Notes: a model not told the origin generated them from the sequence alone. Counted from the first letter of the stretch, positions 1 to 9,641 are shown. The stretch is DNA of 64,000 bases from Bdellovibrio sp. (GCA_016187935.1 JACPIU010000012.1:49251-113250), one strand, 5' to 3'. A program made the numbers and translations.

Positions 1-218
1 TTGCCAAGAGAATCGGAAGAACCCGATCCAGACTCAGCGTTGGCCAGAACGGCCTTGTCTTCTTCAGTGTAATCAGAGTCTTCAAAATCCTGAGCAGACT
101 TTCCAAGTGGTTCAAGATACTCCTTCTCATAGAACTCTTCTTGATTACATCCTGTAAGTCCTAAAGTACCAACCAAAACCAGTAACGGAATGAAGCTGTT
201 CCTTACGGAAGACTTCAT
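1..218 (-). CDS. Lipoprotein, N-terminal part only
   Basis: The reading frame runs off the left edge of the window, so only about 72 residues are visible. It begins MKSSVRNSF, has a hydrophobic stretch and a lipobox LGLTGC, so the mature protein should start at Cys and be lipidated. The visible mature part is acidic (many Glu and Asp) and ends in a Gly/Ser-rich linker. An alternative in-frame ATG lies 18 bases upstream at 236. The function is not recognisable. The signal peptide class is the only solid call. Confidence 0.7.
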   Translation of the reverse strand, partial: MKSSVRNSFIPLLVLVGTLGLTGCNQEEFYEKEYLEPLGKSAQDFEDSDYTEEDKAVLANAESGSGSSDSLG

Positions 219-654
219 GCAATCCAAAAAAACCATGGCCGTGTCCTTTTTGGGACGGCATACCAAGCGTCTAAGTGATAAGGTAAGAAAACCTTACTTT
301 AGAGCGAAACTCTAAAGCACACTTAAACAATCATGGGAGTCCGGTGTTTTTCAGATTATTGATTTGTGCTTACATGCTACACGAGCGTACGTCCTACATC
401 ACATCTGAAAAGACAAAACGAGTAGCGACATCCTAATACACCAGCTATTTTGAGGCAAATTGTGATGGCCAATTTCATCTGATTTCAGAATGGTCACGCA
501 GGGTTAAGGTTGTTTTTTCTTTCTCGATAAATTTGCTGGGATTCTACAGGTTGAGTTCAAAAAGTGCCTCGGAAAATTGCCATATGGCCTTTTTGCACCA
601 TCCGGAAGATGAAAAAAATTGCCCTTTCCTCATGGCCCTTCTATTCTTTTTCCT
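219..654. other. Intergenic region between divergent genes
   Basis: This stretch of more than 400 bases separates a minus-strand lipoprotein gene from the plus-strand prolyl oligopeptidase. No convincing small gene was seen on either strand. It holds two closely spaced inverted repeats (AAGGT-6-ACCTT at 280-295 and a perfect 8-bp stem at 297-317), but no clear sigma70 box pair that I would defend. It presumably carries both divergent promoters. Confidence 0.5.
297..317. repeat. Perfect 8-bp inverted repeat with a 5-base loop
   Basis: The arms are CTTTAGAG and CTCTAAAG, separated by CGAAA. No T-tract follows on either strand, so it does not look like an intrinsic terminator. It lies 80-100 bases upstream of the minus-strand lipoprotein start, so an operator or mRNA leader hairpin is possible. 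Its role is inference only. Confidence 0.35.
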
Positions 655-2790
655 ATGAAAAATTACCTAATCTTCCAAGGCCTGCTTATGACCACCCTGC
701 TTTTTCACGCTTGTTCCCACTTAACGGGCGAACCTAAAGGACTTAAGGAATCTCATGATCCTTATTTATGGCTCGAAGATATTTATTCAGAAACTTCCCT
801 GAATTGGGCGCGCAAGCATAATGAGAAAACTCTGGGAATTTTGACCGAAAATCCTATCTTCAGGAAATTCGAACCGCAGATTCGTGAAATTCTCACCGCC
901 AAAGATAGGATACCTTTTCCCCAGCATCAATCCGGATATGTTTACAATTTTTGGCAAGATGCTGAGCATGTCAAAGGTCTCTGGCGGCGCACTCCCATGG
1001 CCGACTATGCTCTTCCTCATCCCAAGTGGGAAATTCTTCTAGACATTGATGCTCTTTCCAAAAGGGAGAATGAGAGTTGGGTTTTTCAAGGTGCCGACTG
1101 CCTTCCCCCACAGGGGAAGTTATGCTTAGTCAGACTCTCGCGTGGGGGCAAGGATGCCGCCATCATTCGGGAATTTGATTTAGAACGCAAGCTCTTTGTG
1201 GATGATGGATTCTTGCTGCCGGAAGCTAAAACTGATATCGCTTGGATTGATAGCAACACACTTCTGGTTGCGACTGATTTTGGCCCCGGCACGCTGACAG
1301 ATTCCGGCTATCCTCGCATTATTAAGAGATGGCACCGAGGTACTCCGCTTAAAGACGCTGAAACTCTGATGGAGGTGTCGGCGAATGACATGAGTATTTC
1401 GGCCTGGACTTCCCATCGCCCTGAGGGAAACCTGTCCTTTGTTTCACGAAGAAAATCGTTTTACGAAGGTGAAAATTTTCTTCTTACCTCTGACACAACT
1501 CTGGCTAAATTGCCTTTCCCTGATAGTGCTAATTTTGAAGGGGTGTTTCAGGGGCATATTTTTGCAGTCCTGCGTTTTCCGTGGAAACTTAAAAGTAAAA
1601 CCATTCCTGAGGGTTCCTTGGTTTCAATACCTCTAAACCGTTTGGCAGAGTTCGATGATGCTCTGGAAGTTGTCTACTCTCCCGGTGAACGTGCATCCAT
1701 ACAATATGTCAACATGACCAAAAATTTTATTCTGATTGATACACTCGATAATGTAAAAGGCCGTTTGGTGAAGATCAAGAAGGACAAAAAAGGATGGGCG
1801 GAGGAAATTCTCCCTTTTCCCGATAATGGGGAGATCGGTGTTGTCAGTATTGATGCATTTGATGATCTCTTTTTTGTTCAGTTTCAAAGTTTTCTCGTTC
1901 CCACCTCGCTTTATTTGGGAAATCTCGATTCGGCACCAGGCCCTCGTATGATCCGACAACTTCCGGTTCGTTTTGATTCGCGTAAAATGGTTACAGAACA
2001 GAGAGAGACAGTCAGTCGTGATGGCACCAAGGTGCCGTATTTTATTGTGCATAAAGAAGACATTAAATTAGATGGTACCAATCCGACTTTGCTCTATGGC
2101 TATGGTGGTTTTGAAATAGGATTGACGCCTTCATATCTTGGTACTGCTGGAAAGGTATGGCTGGAAAATGGGGGCATTTACGTCGTGGCCAATATTCGCG
2201 GTGGTGGTGAATTTGGTCCCAAGTGGCATCAGTCCGCGCTTAAGGAAAATCGTCAACGCGCTTATGATGATTTCATCAGCGTTGCCGAAGATCTGATAAA
2301 GCATAAATTCACATCGCCTCGACATCTCGGTATTCAAGGGGGCAGCAACGGTGGACTTCTGGTTGGTGCGGTTTTTGTGCAACGACCGGATATCTTTAAT
2401 GCCGTCATCTGCCAGGTGCCGCTCTTGGATATGCTTCGCTATCATTACCTGTTGGCAGGGGCGAGTTGGACGGCCGAATATGGCAATCCTGATGATCCGG
2501 CAGATACGCAGGCCCTTGCAGCGATTCGTCGGTATTCCCCCTATCAGAATGTCAAACGGGAAGTGAAATACCCGCGTATTTTCTTTTATACCTCTACCCG
2601 TGATGATCGAGTGCATCCGGGACATGCGCGTAAAATGGTGGCCAGGATGGAAGAATTCGGACACGACGTGATCTACTACGAAAATATCGAGGGAGGACAC
2701 GGTGGATCTGCCGATCTCGATCAACTGATCAGAAGAATTTCCATGGATTACACCTACTTATTTATGCAGCTTGGTAGTAAAATTAAATAA
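655..2790 (+). CDS. Prolyl oligopeptidase (S9A family), lipoprotein
   Basis: Serine peptidase that cleaves short peptides after proline. The N-terminal two thirds fit the beta-propeller domain. The C-terminal alpha/beta-hydrolase domain has the nucleophile motif GGSNGG (Ser about 564), the DDRV pair (Asp about 650) and the catalytic His in EGGHGG (about 682). The length of about 711 residues is normal for the family. I chose the ATG at 655 because it opens a classical lipoprotein signal (MKNYLIFQG..., lipobox LFHAC). A TTG at 619 has a better ribosome site but would add a non-signal-like extension. Family membership is firm. Export as a lipoprotein is inferred from the leader and would place it outside the cytoplasm, suiting degradation of external or prey peptides. 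Confidence 0.93.
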   Translation: MKNYLIFQGLLMTTLLFHACSHLTGEPKGLKESHDPYLWLEDIYSETSLNWARKHNEKTLGILTENPIFRKFEPQIREILTAKDRIPFPQHQSGYVYNFWQDAEHVKGLWRRTPMADYALPHPKWEILLDIDALSKRENESWVFQGADCLPPQGKLCLVRLSRGGKDAAIIREFDLERKLFVDDGFLLPEAKTDIAWIDSNTLLVATDFGPGTLTDSGYPRIIKRWHRGTPLKDAETLMEVSANDMSISAWTSHRPEGNLSFVSRRKSFYEGENFLLTSDTTLAKLPFPDSANFEGVFQGHIFAVLRFPWKLKSKTIPEGSLVSIPLNRLAEFDDALEVVYSPGERASIQYVNMTKNFILIDTLDNVKGRLVKIKKDKKGWAEEILPFPDNGEIGVVSIDAFDDLFFVQFQSFLVPTSLYLGNLDSAPGPRMIRQLPVRFDSRKMVTEQRETVSRDGTKVPYFIVHKEDIKLDGTNPTLLYGYGGFEIGLTPSYLGTAGKVWLENGGIYVVANIRGGGEFGPKWHQSALKENRQRAYDDFISVAEDLIKHKFTSPRHLGIQGGSNGGLLVGAVFVQRPDIFNAVICQVPLLDMLRYHYLLAGASWTAEYGNPDDPADTQALAAIRRYSPYQNVKREVKYPRIFFYTSTRDDRVHPGHARKMVARMEEFGHDVIYYENIEGGHGGSADLDQLIRRISMDYTYLFMQLGSKIK

Positions 2791-2854
2791 TTATCATGGC
2801 ATTATGCTTTTTGAGGTTATTGGCCGATAAGACTAGCTGGGATGGCATTAATCT

Positions 2855-4492
2855 ATGCGTATTTTTGTGCTTCTTGGGCTTCTTTTCGCCCTATCGGCCT
2901 TGGGCGATAGTTTGGATGAACGTATTCGTTCCGCCATTTTTGACAACAATATCCCTCGATTAAGAACTCTTTTGAGCGGAGTGGACTTAAGTGAGCGCGG
3001 CGCCGTGTACATGCAGGACGCCGTTTTTTTTCGCCGCTCGAACACCCTTCGAGTCTTAGTTGAAAATGGTGCCAATCTTGAATCTAGGGACAGTGCCGGG
3101 CGTACACCGCTGATGGATGCGGTCGAGGGGCTTGATGTAGATATGGCAACGGTCAGGGTCTTAGTGGAGGCCGGGGCCGATGTGAATGCCGTGGCCCTGA
3201 ACGGAGGGGATGTGCTCTCCCGGGCCAGCAAAAATGGTTCTGCCGCCTTGATTCGCTATCTCATGGATCATGGCGCGGTCATTCGTCCGCCGGAGTGTAC
3301 CGGGGGCATGAATCCCATTATGGCAGCTTCCGCAGGTGGGAACTTGGCCTTCTTGGAGCGGGCAGTTCTGGAGGTGCGACGTTTTATTAACAGACGTGGA
3401 ACTAACAACCAAACGGCGCTGATGTTGGCAGCGAAAGAGGGTAAATACTCCACATATAAATTTCTTTTGCAGCAGGGAGCGGATTGGAATCTCACCGATG
3501 AAGAGGGCAATAATCTTTTAATGCTCGCGATTGATGGTGGAGATATTCGCATCGTTCGTGATCTTCTCGATAAAGGAATCAATGTCAATCACCTAAGCAA
3601 TCACCGCAACAATCCTCTGTCACGCGCCATTTGGAAGAATAATCCCGCAATCATCAAATTGCTCATGCAAAAAGGCGCCGATGCCTCGATACCAACAGGG
3701 CCTTTTGGCAAACTTCCCATCGTGGATGCCATGGGATCTTTTACCAGAAAGGCCTTTGATGAACTGGTGAAATATTTAAATCAAGATCAGTTATGGCAGG
3801 GTTTTGAAGCTGTCACCACGGGCGTGTTTCGTGAACGTCACAACTGGGATGAACTGGTCAAGCGCATTGATGCCACTCCCGAACGAAGGAATCGCATCAT
3901 GTCCGAGGCCGGTGGTTTTGGTGATGTGAAAACCATTAAGAAATTAAAGGCCCTGGGCGTGGATCTCAATGTCACAGATGGGCGAACAGGTGAAACCGCG
4001 CTGATGAAGGCCATGAAGCGCGAGCAGAATCAAGTCGGCCAATATCTCCTGCAGAATGGTGCCAGCTTTGATGGTCGAAATGTCGAGGGTGATAATGCCC
4101 TGCTTATTGCCGCGGCCTCTGGTAATGCCGCTGGTGCGCGCATGCTTGTTCGTGCCGGGATGGATGTGGATGTTCACGATATGAATGGCAACACGCCACT
4201 CATTCGGGCGGTGGTAAAAGGTGATTCGCGAACAGTGCAAACGCTGATGCAAGTGGGAGCAAGTCTGAGTAGTCCGGGAAGAGCAGGGCAGACTGCTCTT
4301 TATCACGCTCTCGCCAATAAACGAGTGGATGTCGCCCGGGCACTCTTGGAGGCCTGCGCTCCTTTGACAGGCATTGACAGTGGCAATACCGCACCAGAAG
4401 AGTTGGCCAATCGCGGTACTTTTGGGCGTTCAGAATCGGCCACCTTATTGCGTTTATTGCAACAACGTCGAAATAATCCTCGTTGTCATTGA
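2855..4492 (+). CDS. Secreted ankyrin-repeat protein
   Basis: 545 residues with a short signal peptide (first 17-18 residues, MRIFVLLGLLFALSALG). Ankyrin units follow for most of the length, recognisable by repeated TPLMDAV/TALMLAA, NxLLIAA and LLxxGADxN-type patterns. There is a less repeat-like interval at about residues 290-360. Ankyrin arrays bind other proteins, and an exported one may act in the periplasm or at the surface. No enzymatic domain is seen. It lies 64 bases after the peptidase gene on the same strand with no obvious terminator between them. Partner unknown. Confidence 0.88.
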   Translation: MRIFVLLGLLFALSALGDSLDERIRSAIFDNNIPRLRTLLSGVDLSERGAVYMQDAVFFRRSNTLRVLVENGANLESRDSAGRTPLMDAVEGLDVDMATVRVLVEAGADVNAVALNGGDVLSRASKNGSAALIRYLMDHGAVIRPPECTGGMNPIMAASAGGNLAFLERAVLEVRRFINRRGTNNQTALMLAAKEGKYSTYKFLLQQGADWNLTDEEGNNLLMLAIDGGDIRIVRDLLDKGINVNHLSNHRNNPLSRAIWKNNPAIIKLLMQKGADASIPTGPFGKLPIVDAMGSFTRKAFDELVKYLNQDQLWQGFEAVTTGVFRERHNWDELVKRIDATPERRNRIMSEAGGFGDVKTIKKLKALGVDLNVTDGRTGETALMKAMKREQNQVGQYLLQNGASFDGRNVEGDNALLIAAASGNAAGARMLVRAGMDVDVHDMNGNTPLIRAVVKGDSRTVQTLMQVGASLSSPGRAGQTALYHALANKRVDVARALLEACAPLTGIDSGNTAPEELANRGTFGRSESATLLRLLQQRRNNPRCH

Positions 4493-4559
4493 CATCTGGA
4501 TTCCTATCTCAAATCATTATAGTCAAGCTTAATTTGAATTCGACCAAAGGGGTACAGAA

Positions 4560-5018
4560 ATGGGAAGAATGATGGTGTGTTTATTTGTCTTTTGCAATTT
4601 CTCGCTTGCCTTGGCAGGTGCAAATTATAGTGATCTGGCCCACGATTATTATCGCTTTAAAGCAGTAAAATCGACTCCCGTAGACCCTTGCACACCTCGC
4701 ACCAGTTGTTTTAAAACGGCCTGTGATCTCATCGATCGCTTTGAGTGCGATGATATGAATGAACAGGAAAATATTAGGAACGCCTGTCGTGGCGTGTGGG
4801 GCGGAGAATGCATTAGCGTTGCCTCCCAACTTCTGGGACGCTTGGAATTTGATGATAACGAAGAAATGGTGCAACTGGTGACCTCTTGTCGCGGCGTCTA
4901 CGATTTGGAATGTGTACGCTACTCTTGTGGCCGGCTTGGGCGATTGGGGTGTGATGATTTGGAAGAAGTCCTTCAGGTCAACAGGAGCTGTGCTTCGGCC
5001 TATCCCTACTATAACTAA
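4560..5018 (+). CDS. Small secreted cysteine-rich protein
   Basis: 152 residues with a signal peptide ending near LALAGA. The mature part contains ten or more cysteines in a loose internal repeat (CRGVWGGECISVAS, CRGVYDLECVRYSC), each followed by a LGRLxxDDxEE-like acidic segment. The spacing suggests disulphide-bonded modules of about 40 residues. No known family recognised. The stop codon directly abuts the start of the FecR-domain gene, so the two are probably co-translated. Confidence 0.75.
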   Translation: MGRMMVCLFVFCNFSLALAGANYSDLAHDYYRFKAVKSTPVDPCTPRTSCFKTACDLIDRFECDDMNEQENIRNACRGVWGGECISVASQLLGRLEFDDNEEMVQLVTSCRGVYDLECVRYSCGRLGRLGCDDLEEVLQVNRSCASAYPYYN

Positions 5019-7106
5019 ATGCTTAGAATATTTTTTATCTCTTTTTGGGTTTCGGCGTTATCCCTTTATCCCATTTTGGGATATGGCAAAGCAGAAATTG
5101 TTCTCTTAAAAGGCAAAGCGGTTCTGCTTGATAAAAAGGGGAGCAAAAAACTGCTTCAACAAGGGGACGTCTTTGACAATGACGGTCTCATTGCCACCGA
5201 TAAGAAAAGTTTATTGCGGCTTAAGTTGGATGATGGATCTGTTTTGTCTTTGGGACCGGAATCCAAAATGACTCTGGGCCAAGTGATTGCGGGTAAGCCA
5301 AAGGTAATCGAATTGCTGGCGGGAAAATTACGGGCGACTGTTAATGAAAAAACACCCCTTCCTAGTGAAGGGCATAAAATGTACATCAAAACGCGCACGG
5401 CCGCGCTTGGCGTGCGCGGTACGGATTTTCTCATTGTTCACAATCCCAAAAATCATGTCACTTCGACCGTCACATTTAAGGGAGATGTCAATCTCTTTAA
5501 GAAGCGCGATGAAGATGTGCATGAATCTTTGCGCGAAGAAATGGATCGCAGGAAATCTATCCCTAACATTGATCAAGAAAAAGATTTGGTTAATTTGGAA
5601 GATGATCTCCGTCACCACACCGCCACCGGAGTGGCACCCGGCCAATTAAGTGGCGCTTACCCGAGCTATGAGAAGGCGGCCGCGCCGGTAAAACTCTCTC
5701 CCACCCAATTTGCACTTTTGGCCCAGAATTCACACCTGGAAATGGGGGCCAAGGGCAAGATCTTAAAAGGCAGTAAAAATAAAAAAAATCCTGGGCCCAC
5801 CAATGACTCCTTGGTTCCAGTACCTCCAGGTGATGAGGCGGTTCCCGAAGATCAAAAGGATTTTGATAAAAAAAATGCCGATGGCATACGCGCAGGTGGG
5901 GTTTTAGATTTAGAGACGGGTTTTTATCTGGCACCTCCCGCAGATGCAACCTTTGATGCTAAAACCAAGACTTATGAAATGCCGGCAGAGTTTGGGGGGG
6001 TGAATGCCATCACAGGTGAGTATGTTCCCCCGGAAGGTCTCAAGCTTGATCCTCTCCATGGGCTGGTGCCACTCCTTGGTATGGGACCTGATTACAAGGA
6101 GCGCGATGTCGCCAAAACGATTGCCAAGTTCAAAAACTTAAATGGCAGTTTTAACGATCGCGTTTATAAGGCCTTGCGTTTGTTTAAAGAATTGAGCCGT
6201 TTTGATTTGTATTCCTATTTAAACTATCGCTTCACCACCAATGCCATGGAAAATTATTATGGTGAATGGCGCGCCATCACCAATGCTCCTACCATGATTT
6301 GGGATTGGAAAATTCAAGGTGGCTTCCAGCTTTACCATAGTCCCACCTGGCTGCATTATCCCAAAGGCCATTTCTACTCCGTCTATCACGAGCGCGATGT
6401 GGCCGAAATTAAACGCAATGACATGATGGAGATGATGCTGGGATGGGAATCCCACTACAAGCATTACCTGTTTAAAAAGAAGGCCCGACTGGTTTTTGAT
6501 TTTCAATTTAAAACCGAGTACCTCGACTACAAAAAACGTCAGCAATATGATTATTACACGGAAGATTCCGGCCTGAAAATTTCTGAGCGTTTTCAATTCA
6601 ACCGCAAGCATTTAAGTGAAGTCTATTATCAGATTCGTGCCTTCCAAGGATATAACAAACCTGACCATGGCAATATTCACAACGGCGGTTTTACCCATCG
6701 CTTTTTCATGGGGCGAATTTTCGATCTGCAAGTGAATTATGAACACTCCGTGCGAAAGGAACAATGGACCAGCAATCGTTATAAAATTGATCGTGTGGGA
6801 GGCCAGCTTATTTTGCTTGATCTCGTGCCAAAGACCGAGGTCACCGGAGGATATACTTGGGAGTGGCACTATTATCAATATGCACCGGATACTCTACCCC
6901 AGCGCGCAGTTGATCCCAATCGCCTGAATGAAAGCATGAAAGATGGGTTCTTTTACCGGGCCAATCTGTTTTTGAACTATCGCCTGGGGGAATTCTGGAA
7001 ATTAAATGGGTTATACGAATTCTCTCGTCAGCGTACCAGTGCAGGAAGCTTCAATAAGGCCTTTATCCAACAGACTTGGGGGGGCGGCCTGGTCATGTAT
7101 TTCTAG
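5019..7106 (+). CDS. FecR-domain envelope protein with large C-terminal region
   Basis: 695 residues. A signal peptide is followed by a FecR domain at about residues 25-165 (LDDGSVLSLGPESKMTLGQ, then TAALGVRGTDF, the hallmark VRGT motif). A charged linker follows, then a long region rich in alternating aromatic and charged residues that ends in a terminal aromatic (GGGLVMYF), as in outer-membrane beta-barrels. FecR domains normally sense periplasmic signals for sigma factors. Here there is no sigma or anti-sigma gene alongside and no transmembrane segment after the domain. It is therefore more like the FecR-domain surface proteins than an iron regulator. The barrel assignment is inference. 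Confidence 0.8.
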   Translation: MLRIFFISFWVSALSLYPILGYGKAEIVLLKGKAVLLDKKGSKKLLQQGDVFDNDGLIATDKKSLLRLKLDDGSVLSLGPESKMTLGQVIAGKPKVIELLAGKLRATVNEKTPLPSEGHKMYIKTRTAALGVRGTDFLIVHNPKNHVTSTVTFKGDVNLFKKRDEDVHESLREEMDRRKSIPNIDQEKDLVNLEDDLRHHTATGVAPGQLSGAYPSYEKAAAPVKLSPTQFALLAQNSHLEMGAKGKILKGSKNKKNPGPTNDSLVPVPPGDEAVPEDQKDFDKKNADGIRAGGVLDLETGFYLAPPADATFDAKTKTYEMPAEFGGVNAITGEYVPPEGLKLDPLHGLVPLLGMGPDYKERDVAKTIAKFKNLNGSFNDRVYKALRLFKELSRFDLYSYLNYRFTTNAMENYYGEWRAITNAPTMIWDWKIQGGFQLYHSPTWLHYPKGHFYSVYHERDVAEIKRNDMMEMMLGWESHYKHYLFKKKARLVFDFQFKTEYLDYKKRQQYDYYTEDSGLKISERFQFNRKHLSEVYYQIRAFQGYNKPDHGNIHNGGFTHRFFMGRIFDLQVNYEHSVRKEQWTSNRYKIDRVGGQLILLDLVPKTEVTGGYTWEWHYYQYAPDTLPQRAVDPNRLNESMKDGFFYRANLFLNYRLGEFWKLNGLYEFSRQRTSAGSFNKAFIQQTWGGGLVMYF

Positions 7107-7146
7107 ACTGTTTTACTTCCCAGCTTGTTTTGTCGATAAGCTATAA

Positions 7147-8358
7147 ATGAAATGGTTAAAGCTTTTGTTTTTGATCTTTGGAATTGCCTTAGGGCAGATT
7201 CAGGCCAATGAGGTGTTGGAAGAATTTCGTCGCTTATATGCTCCAGATATCCAAGAATACGGTGTCGTGATGCAGTCTATGGAGCGGATGGAGGGCGAGT
7301 TAGTTCTGGCCAACGAAACCTATGCGCATGAGCAGTGTGATTCAATTCATTTTCGAGATACCTCTGAATGTAAGAAGGCCAAAGCCGACGTCCAAAGGCG
7401 TTCAGCGCTCATCGCCGCCAAACGGCGTCGTCTTGCTAAATTGAAAATCAAGCTCAAGGATTATTTGGATTATACCCAGGGAATCTTGCAAAATAGCAAA
7501 AATCGTTTGGAAGCAAACGGGGTTTCATCATCGCAGATTTCTGGCACCTTAACATGTTTGCAAACTTTAGGCGGCCTCGCCTGGGTCCCGGAAATCAATA
7601 AACTTTATACCCAAGGTATGGCGATTCTGGGGCGATATAATCGACAGCTCTATTTGGATCATCTCCGTTCTCTTCCGGGTTTTTCTCGTGATGAATGTGC
7701 TCGACAAGATCAGGTGGAGTGTTGGCATCAAGAGGGCGGGATTTACTATTATGTGGCGCGCGGGCATATTCAAATCAGCGAGGGGTGTTTAACCAGACAA
7801 GCGGCCGGGGGCCGATTAGATTGGAGCACTTTTCCCTCGAATCCACTCGATTATTTAGAGGCCGCCAGGCAAGTAGCGCAAACAGTTGCTCCGAGGAAAG
7901 GGTGCTATAGAGGAATTAATCGGGAAAAGGCCGAAAGTTTGGCCCTCTATTTTGAAACAAAACATCCCCGTATTCAGTGTACGCCTGAATCGCGCTCTGA
8001 AAGAGAAACCTCTGATGGAGGAGAGCGTTGTGCCTATACCCACTCTGGTAGTCTGGATTTATATTTGACTGCACCTAACTTGTGTGGCGGTCTGGCGCGA
8101 ACCCTTTTTCACGAGTCCATGCATGCCGAAGGGAGTATCGATAACCTGCAAACGCACCATCATAATAATTCCGCTTGTCGCTCTTACGATGCCATTTATC
8201 ACTGCTCTTATCTGTGTTTCCCGGAAAATCCTAGACCTCATTTTTTTCATCGCAGTGGATGTGAGAGCTGTGTATCCGAGGAGAGGGTGGACACACTTTG
8301 CCGTGGGCTGCCTGATCGTTTTGACCTTAGTTTTCAAACATGTGGCTGGGGGCATTAA
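7147..8358 (+). CDS. Secreted putative HExxH metallopeptidase
   Basis: 403 residues with a signal peptide (MKWLKLLFLIFGIALGQIQA). The first half is a helical region, probably coiled coil (residues 30-130). The second half is Cys-rich and contains HESMH at about residues 322-326, a zinc-metallopeptidase HExxH motif, followed by a His cluster (THHHN) and several Cys. The motif sits on a hydrophobic, helix-compatible segment (LARTLFHESMHAEG), as in zincins. I do not recognise a specific peptidase family, and HExxH alone can arise by chance, so the activity is a hypothesis. The next gene overlaps its stop codon. Confidence 0.6.
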   Translation: MKWLKLLFLIFGIALGQIQANEVLEEFRRLYAPDIQEYGVVMQSMERMEGELVLANETYAHEQCDSIHFRDTSECKKAKADVQRRSALIAAKRRRLAKLKIKLKDYLDYTQGILQNSKNRLEANGVSSSQISGTLTCLQTLGGLAWVPEINKLYTQGMAILGRYNRQLYLDHLRSLPGFSRDECARQDQVECWHQEGGIYYYVARGHIQISEGCLTRQAAGGRLDWSTFPSNPLDYLEAARQVAQTVAPRKGCYRGINREKAESLALYFETKHPRIQCTPESRSERETSDGGERCAYTHSGSLDLYLTAPNLCGGLARTLFHESMHAEGSIDNLQTHHHNNSACRSYDAIYHCSYLCFPENPRPHFFHRSGCESCVSEERVDTLCRGLPDRFDLSFQTCGWGH

Positions 8359-8798
8359 TGAGAGGACTGAATAGCATAATAATTGGCATGTTATTTTCAT
8401 CCTGCTTGGTTGTGGGAGCAAGTGAGGTTAAGAAAGTTTACGCACCATCAGGTGAATTGATCGCTTACGATCGTGACAGTAATGGAGATGGAAAAATCGA
8501 TCTCAAATATAAAAAAATCAATCCAGGCCCTGATGGACAAGAACTTTTTGATTATGATCGAGATGGGGATGGTATTTTTGAAGAGCGGCGTGAGCGTGAA
8601 TATTTCCAAGGCCGTCTTTCGCGTGAGGTGGCCAGCTTAGGCAGAAGCGGGCCACATAATCGACCCAATGAACGTCACACCAGCACCTTCTTGCACAGTA
8701 AAAATAAAATCTCAGTATCGATTGAAAAGGATGCCGATCGAGATGGGAACTTTGAGAGTTCCCATCTTCTGCTTAAAGACGATCTACCATCTCACTAG
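8358..8798 (+). CDS. Small secreted protein with DxDxDG calcium-type motifs
   Basis: About 146 residues from the ATG that overlaps the upstream stop codon (TAATG). A signal peptide at the start (LFSSCLVVGASE) may alternatively be a lipobox-like Cys at SSC. The mature part repeats acidic loops of the EF-hand or dockerin type: DSNGDGKID, DRDGDGIFE and DADRDGNFE. Calcium binding is likely from these motifs. Overlap with the metallopeptidase candidate suggests joint function. An upstream GTG at 8340 is possible but would spoil the signal peptide. Confidence 0.7.
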   Translation: MRGLNSIIIGMLFSSCLVVGASEVKKVYAPSGELIAYDRDSNGDGKIDLKYKKINPGPDGQELFDYDRDGDGIFEERREREYFQGRLSREVASLGRSGPHNRPNERHTSTFLHSKNKISVSIEKDADRDGNFESSHLLLKDDLPSH

Positions 8799-9514
8799 GG
8801 AATATGATAATCCATCAATTCCATTTCTTTTATCGAGAGGGTGGTTTTTCCGGCAAAAATACCGGGAATTTGCATAATCGCTTTGGCCTGAAGACGGATT
8901 TTGAGTTCTCGCGTGAGCCAGTTTTCAAAGAATGTTTCCACTGTTTTATCACCGACAGTGACCGTGGATTTGATTTTTACATATTGGGTGTCAAAGGTGC
9001 CTGCGATAACCGTGATGAATTCATTTTTCTCTGCCAGTATTTGACCACCGACCTGAGTGCCGCTGGGAAGCGGAAGACCGTTGTTACCCAGTTTATTGCA
9101 GATATCTAAGAATTTACTTTTTTCATCCACCTTAATTTTTGTTGAAGAGGAATTTCCGGGAAAAGTGGTTCTAAAGGTGACTCGTTTTGTGATGGTATCG
9201 CTGTTGGCATCGACGATCTCCACTTTTTCTTCAGCAGACATCACCAGTGTTGTTTTGCCGTCGATAACCGTTTTATCATCCAGGCGATGTTGCTTCATCA
9301 ATCCTTTCGGTTGATTTTTTAATTCCTCTTGCCACAGGCCCTCACAGGTGAGCCCACCAAAACATCCCGCTGTACCGCTGACACAAGAGAATGCGCCACC
9401 ACCTCCGTCACCACCGCCACTGGGTGCTGCGCCAACATTGTTATCTGACTTACAGCCAACAGTAGCGAGTACAGAAATGAGAATAAAAAGCAAACAAGGA
9501 TTGAGATTACGCAT
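8795..9514 (-). CDS. Lipoprotein of unknown function
   Basis: About 239 residues. The start at 9514 is set by a strong ribosome site (AAGGAGG about 7 bases upstream) and gives a good lipoprotein signal (MRNLNPCLLFILISVLATVGC). A Gly-rich linker follows, then a domain with alternating beta-strand character and few Cys. I do not recognise the family. The C-terminal half reads like a DUF3108-type envelope protein, but weakly. Its 3' end overlaps the convergent gene by 4 bases. Confidence 0.75.
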   Translation of the reverse strand: MRNLNPCLLFILISVLATVGCKSDNNVGAAPSGGGDGGGGAFSCVSGTAGCFGGLTCEGLWQEELKNQPKGLMKQHRLDDKTVIDGKTTLVMSAEEKVEIVDANSDTITKRVTFRTTFPGNSSSTKIKVDEKSKFLDICNKLGNNGLPLPSGTQVGGQILAEKNEFITVIAGTFDTQYVKIKSTVTVGDKTVETFFENWLTRELKIRLQAKAIMQIPGIFAGKTTLSIKEMELMDYHIP

Positions 9515-9630
9515 AAAGACCTCCTTCATCGGCCCAAATTTATGCTCAACCATCGAACATCTGTACACAAAAAGTCAACGAATGGGTAAATCTTTAAACT
9601 GGAATGTGTGTCAATGGTGCCAAAATTGCA

Positions 9631-9640
9631 CCACTAGTGG
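9631..9640. repeat. 10-bp palindrome CCACTAGTGG
   Basis: A perfect palindrome immediately downstream of menB and about 120 bases upstream of the next minus-strand lipoprotein gene. ACTAGT also recurs right beside it. It could be a protein-binding site for the lipoprotein promoter, but nothing else supports that. Confidence 0.25.
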
Positions 9641-9641
9641 A

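Noticed and set aside
609..650. ATG at 609 opening MKKIALSSW as an alternative start upstream of the prolyl oligopeptidase
   Set aside because: It is in a different frame and stops before any recognisable domain.
2131..2724. 197-residue open frame opposite the prolyl oligopeptidase
   Set aside because: It overlaps the catalytic domain completely and lacks a plausible start or protein-like composition.
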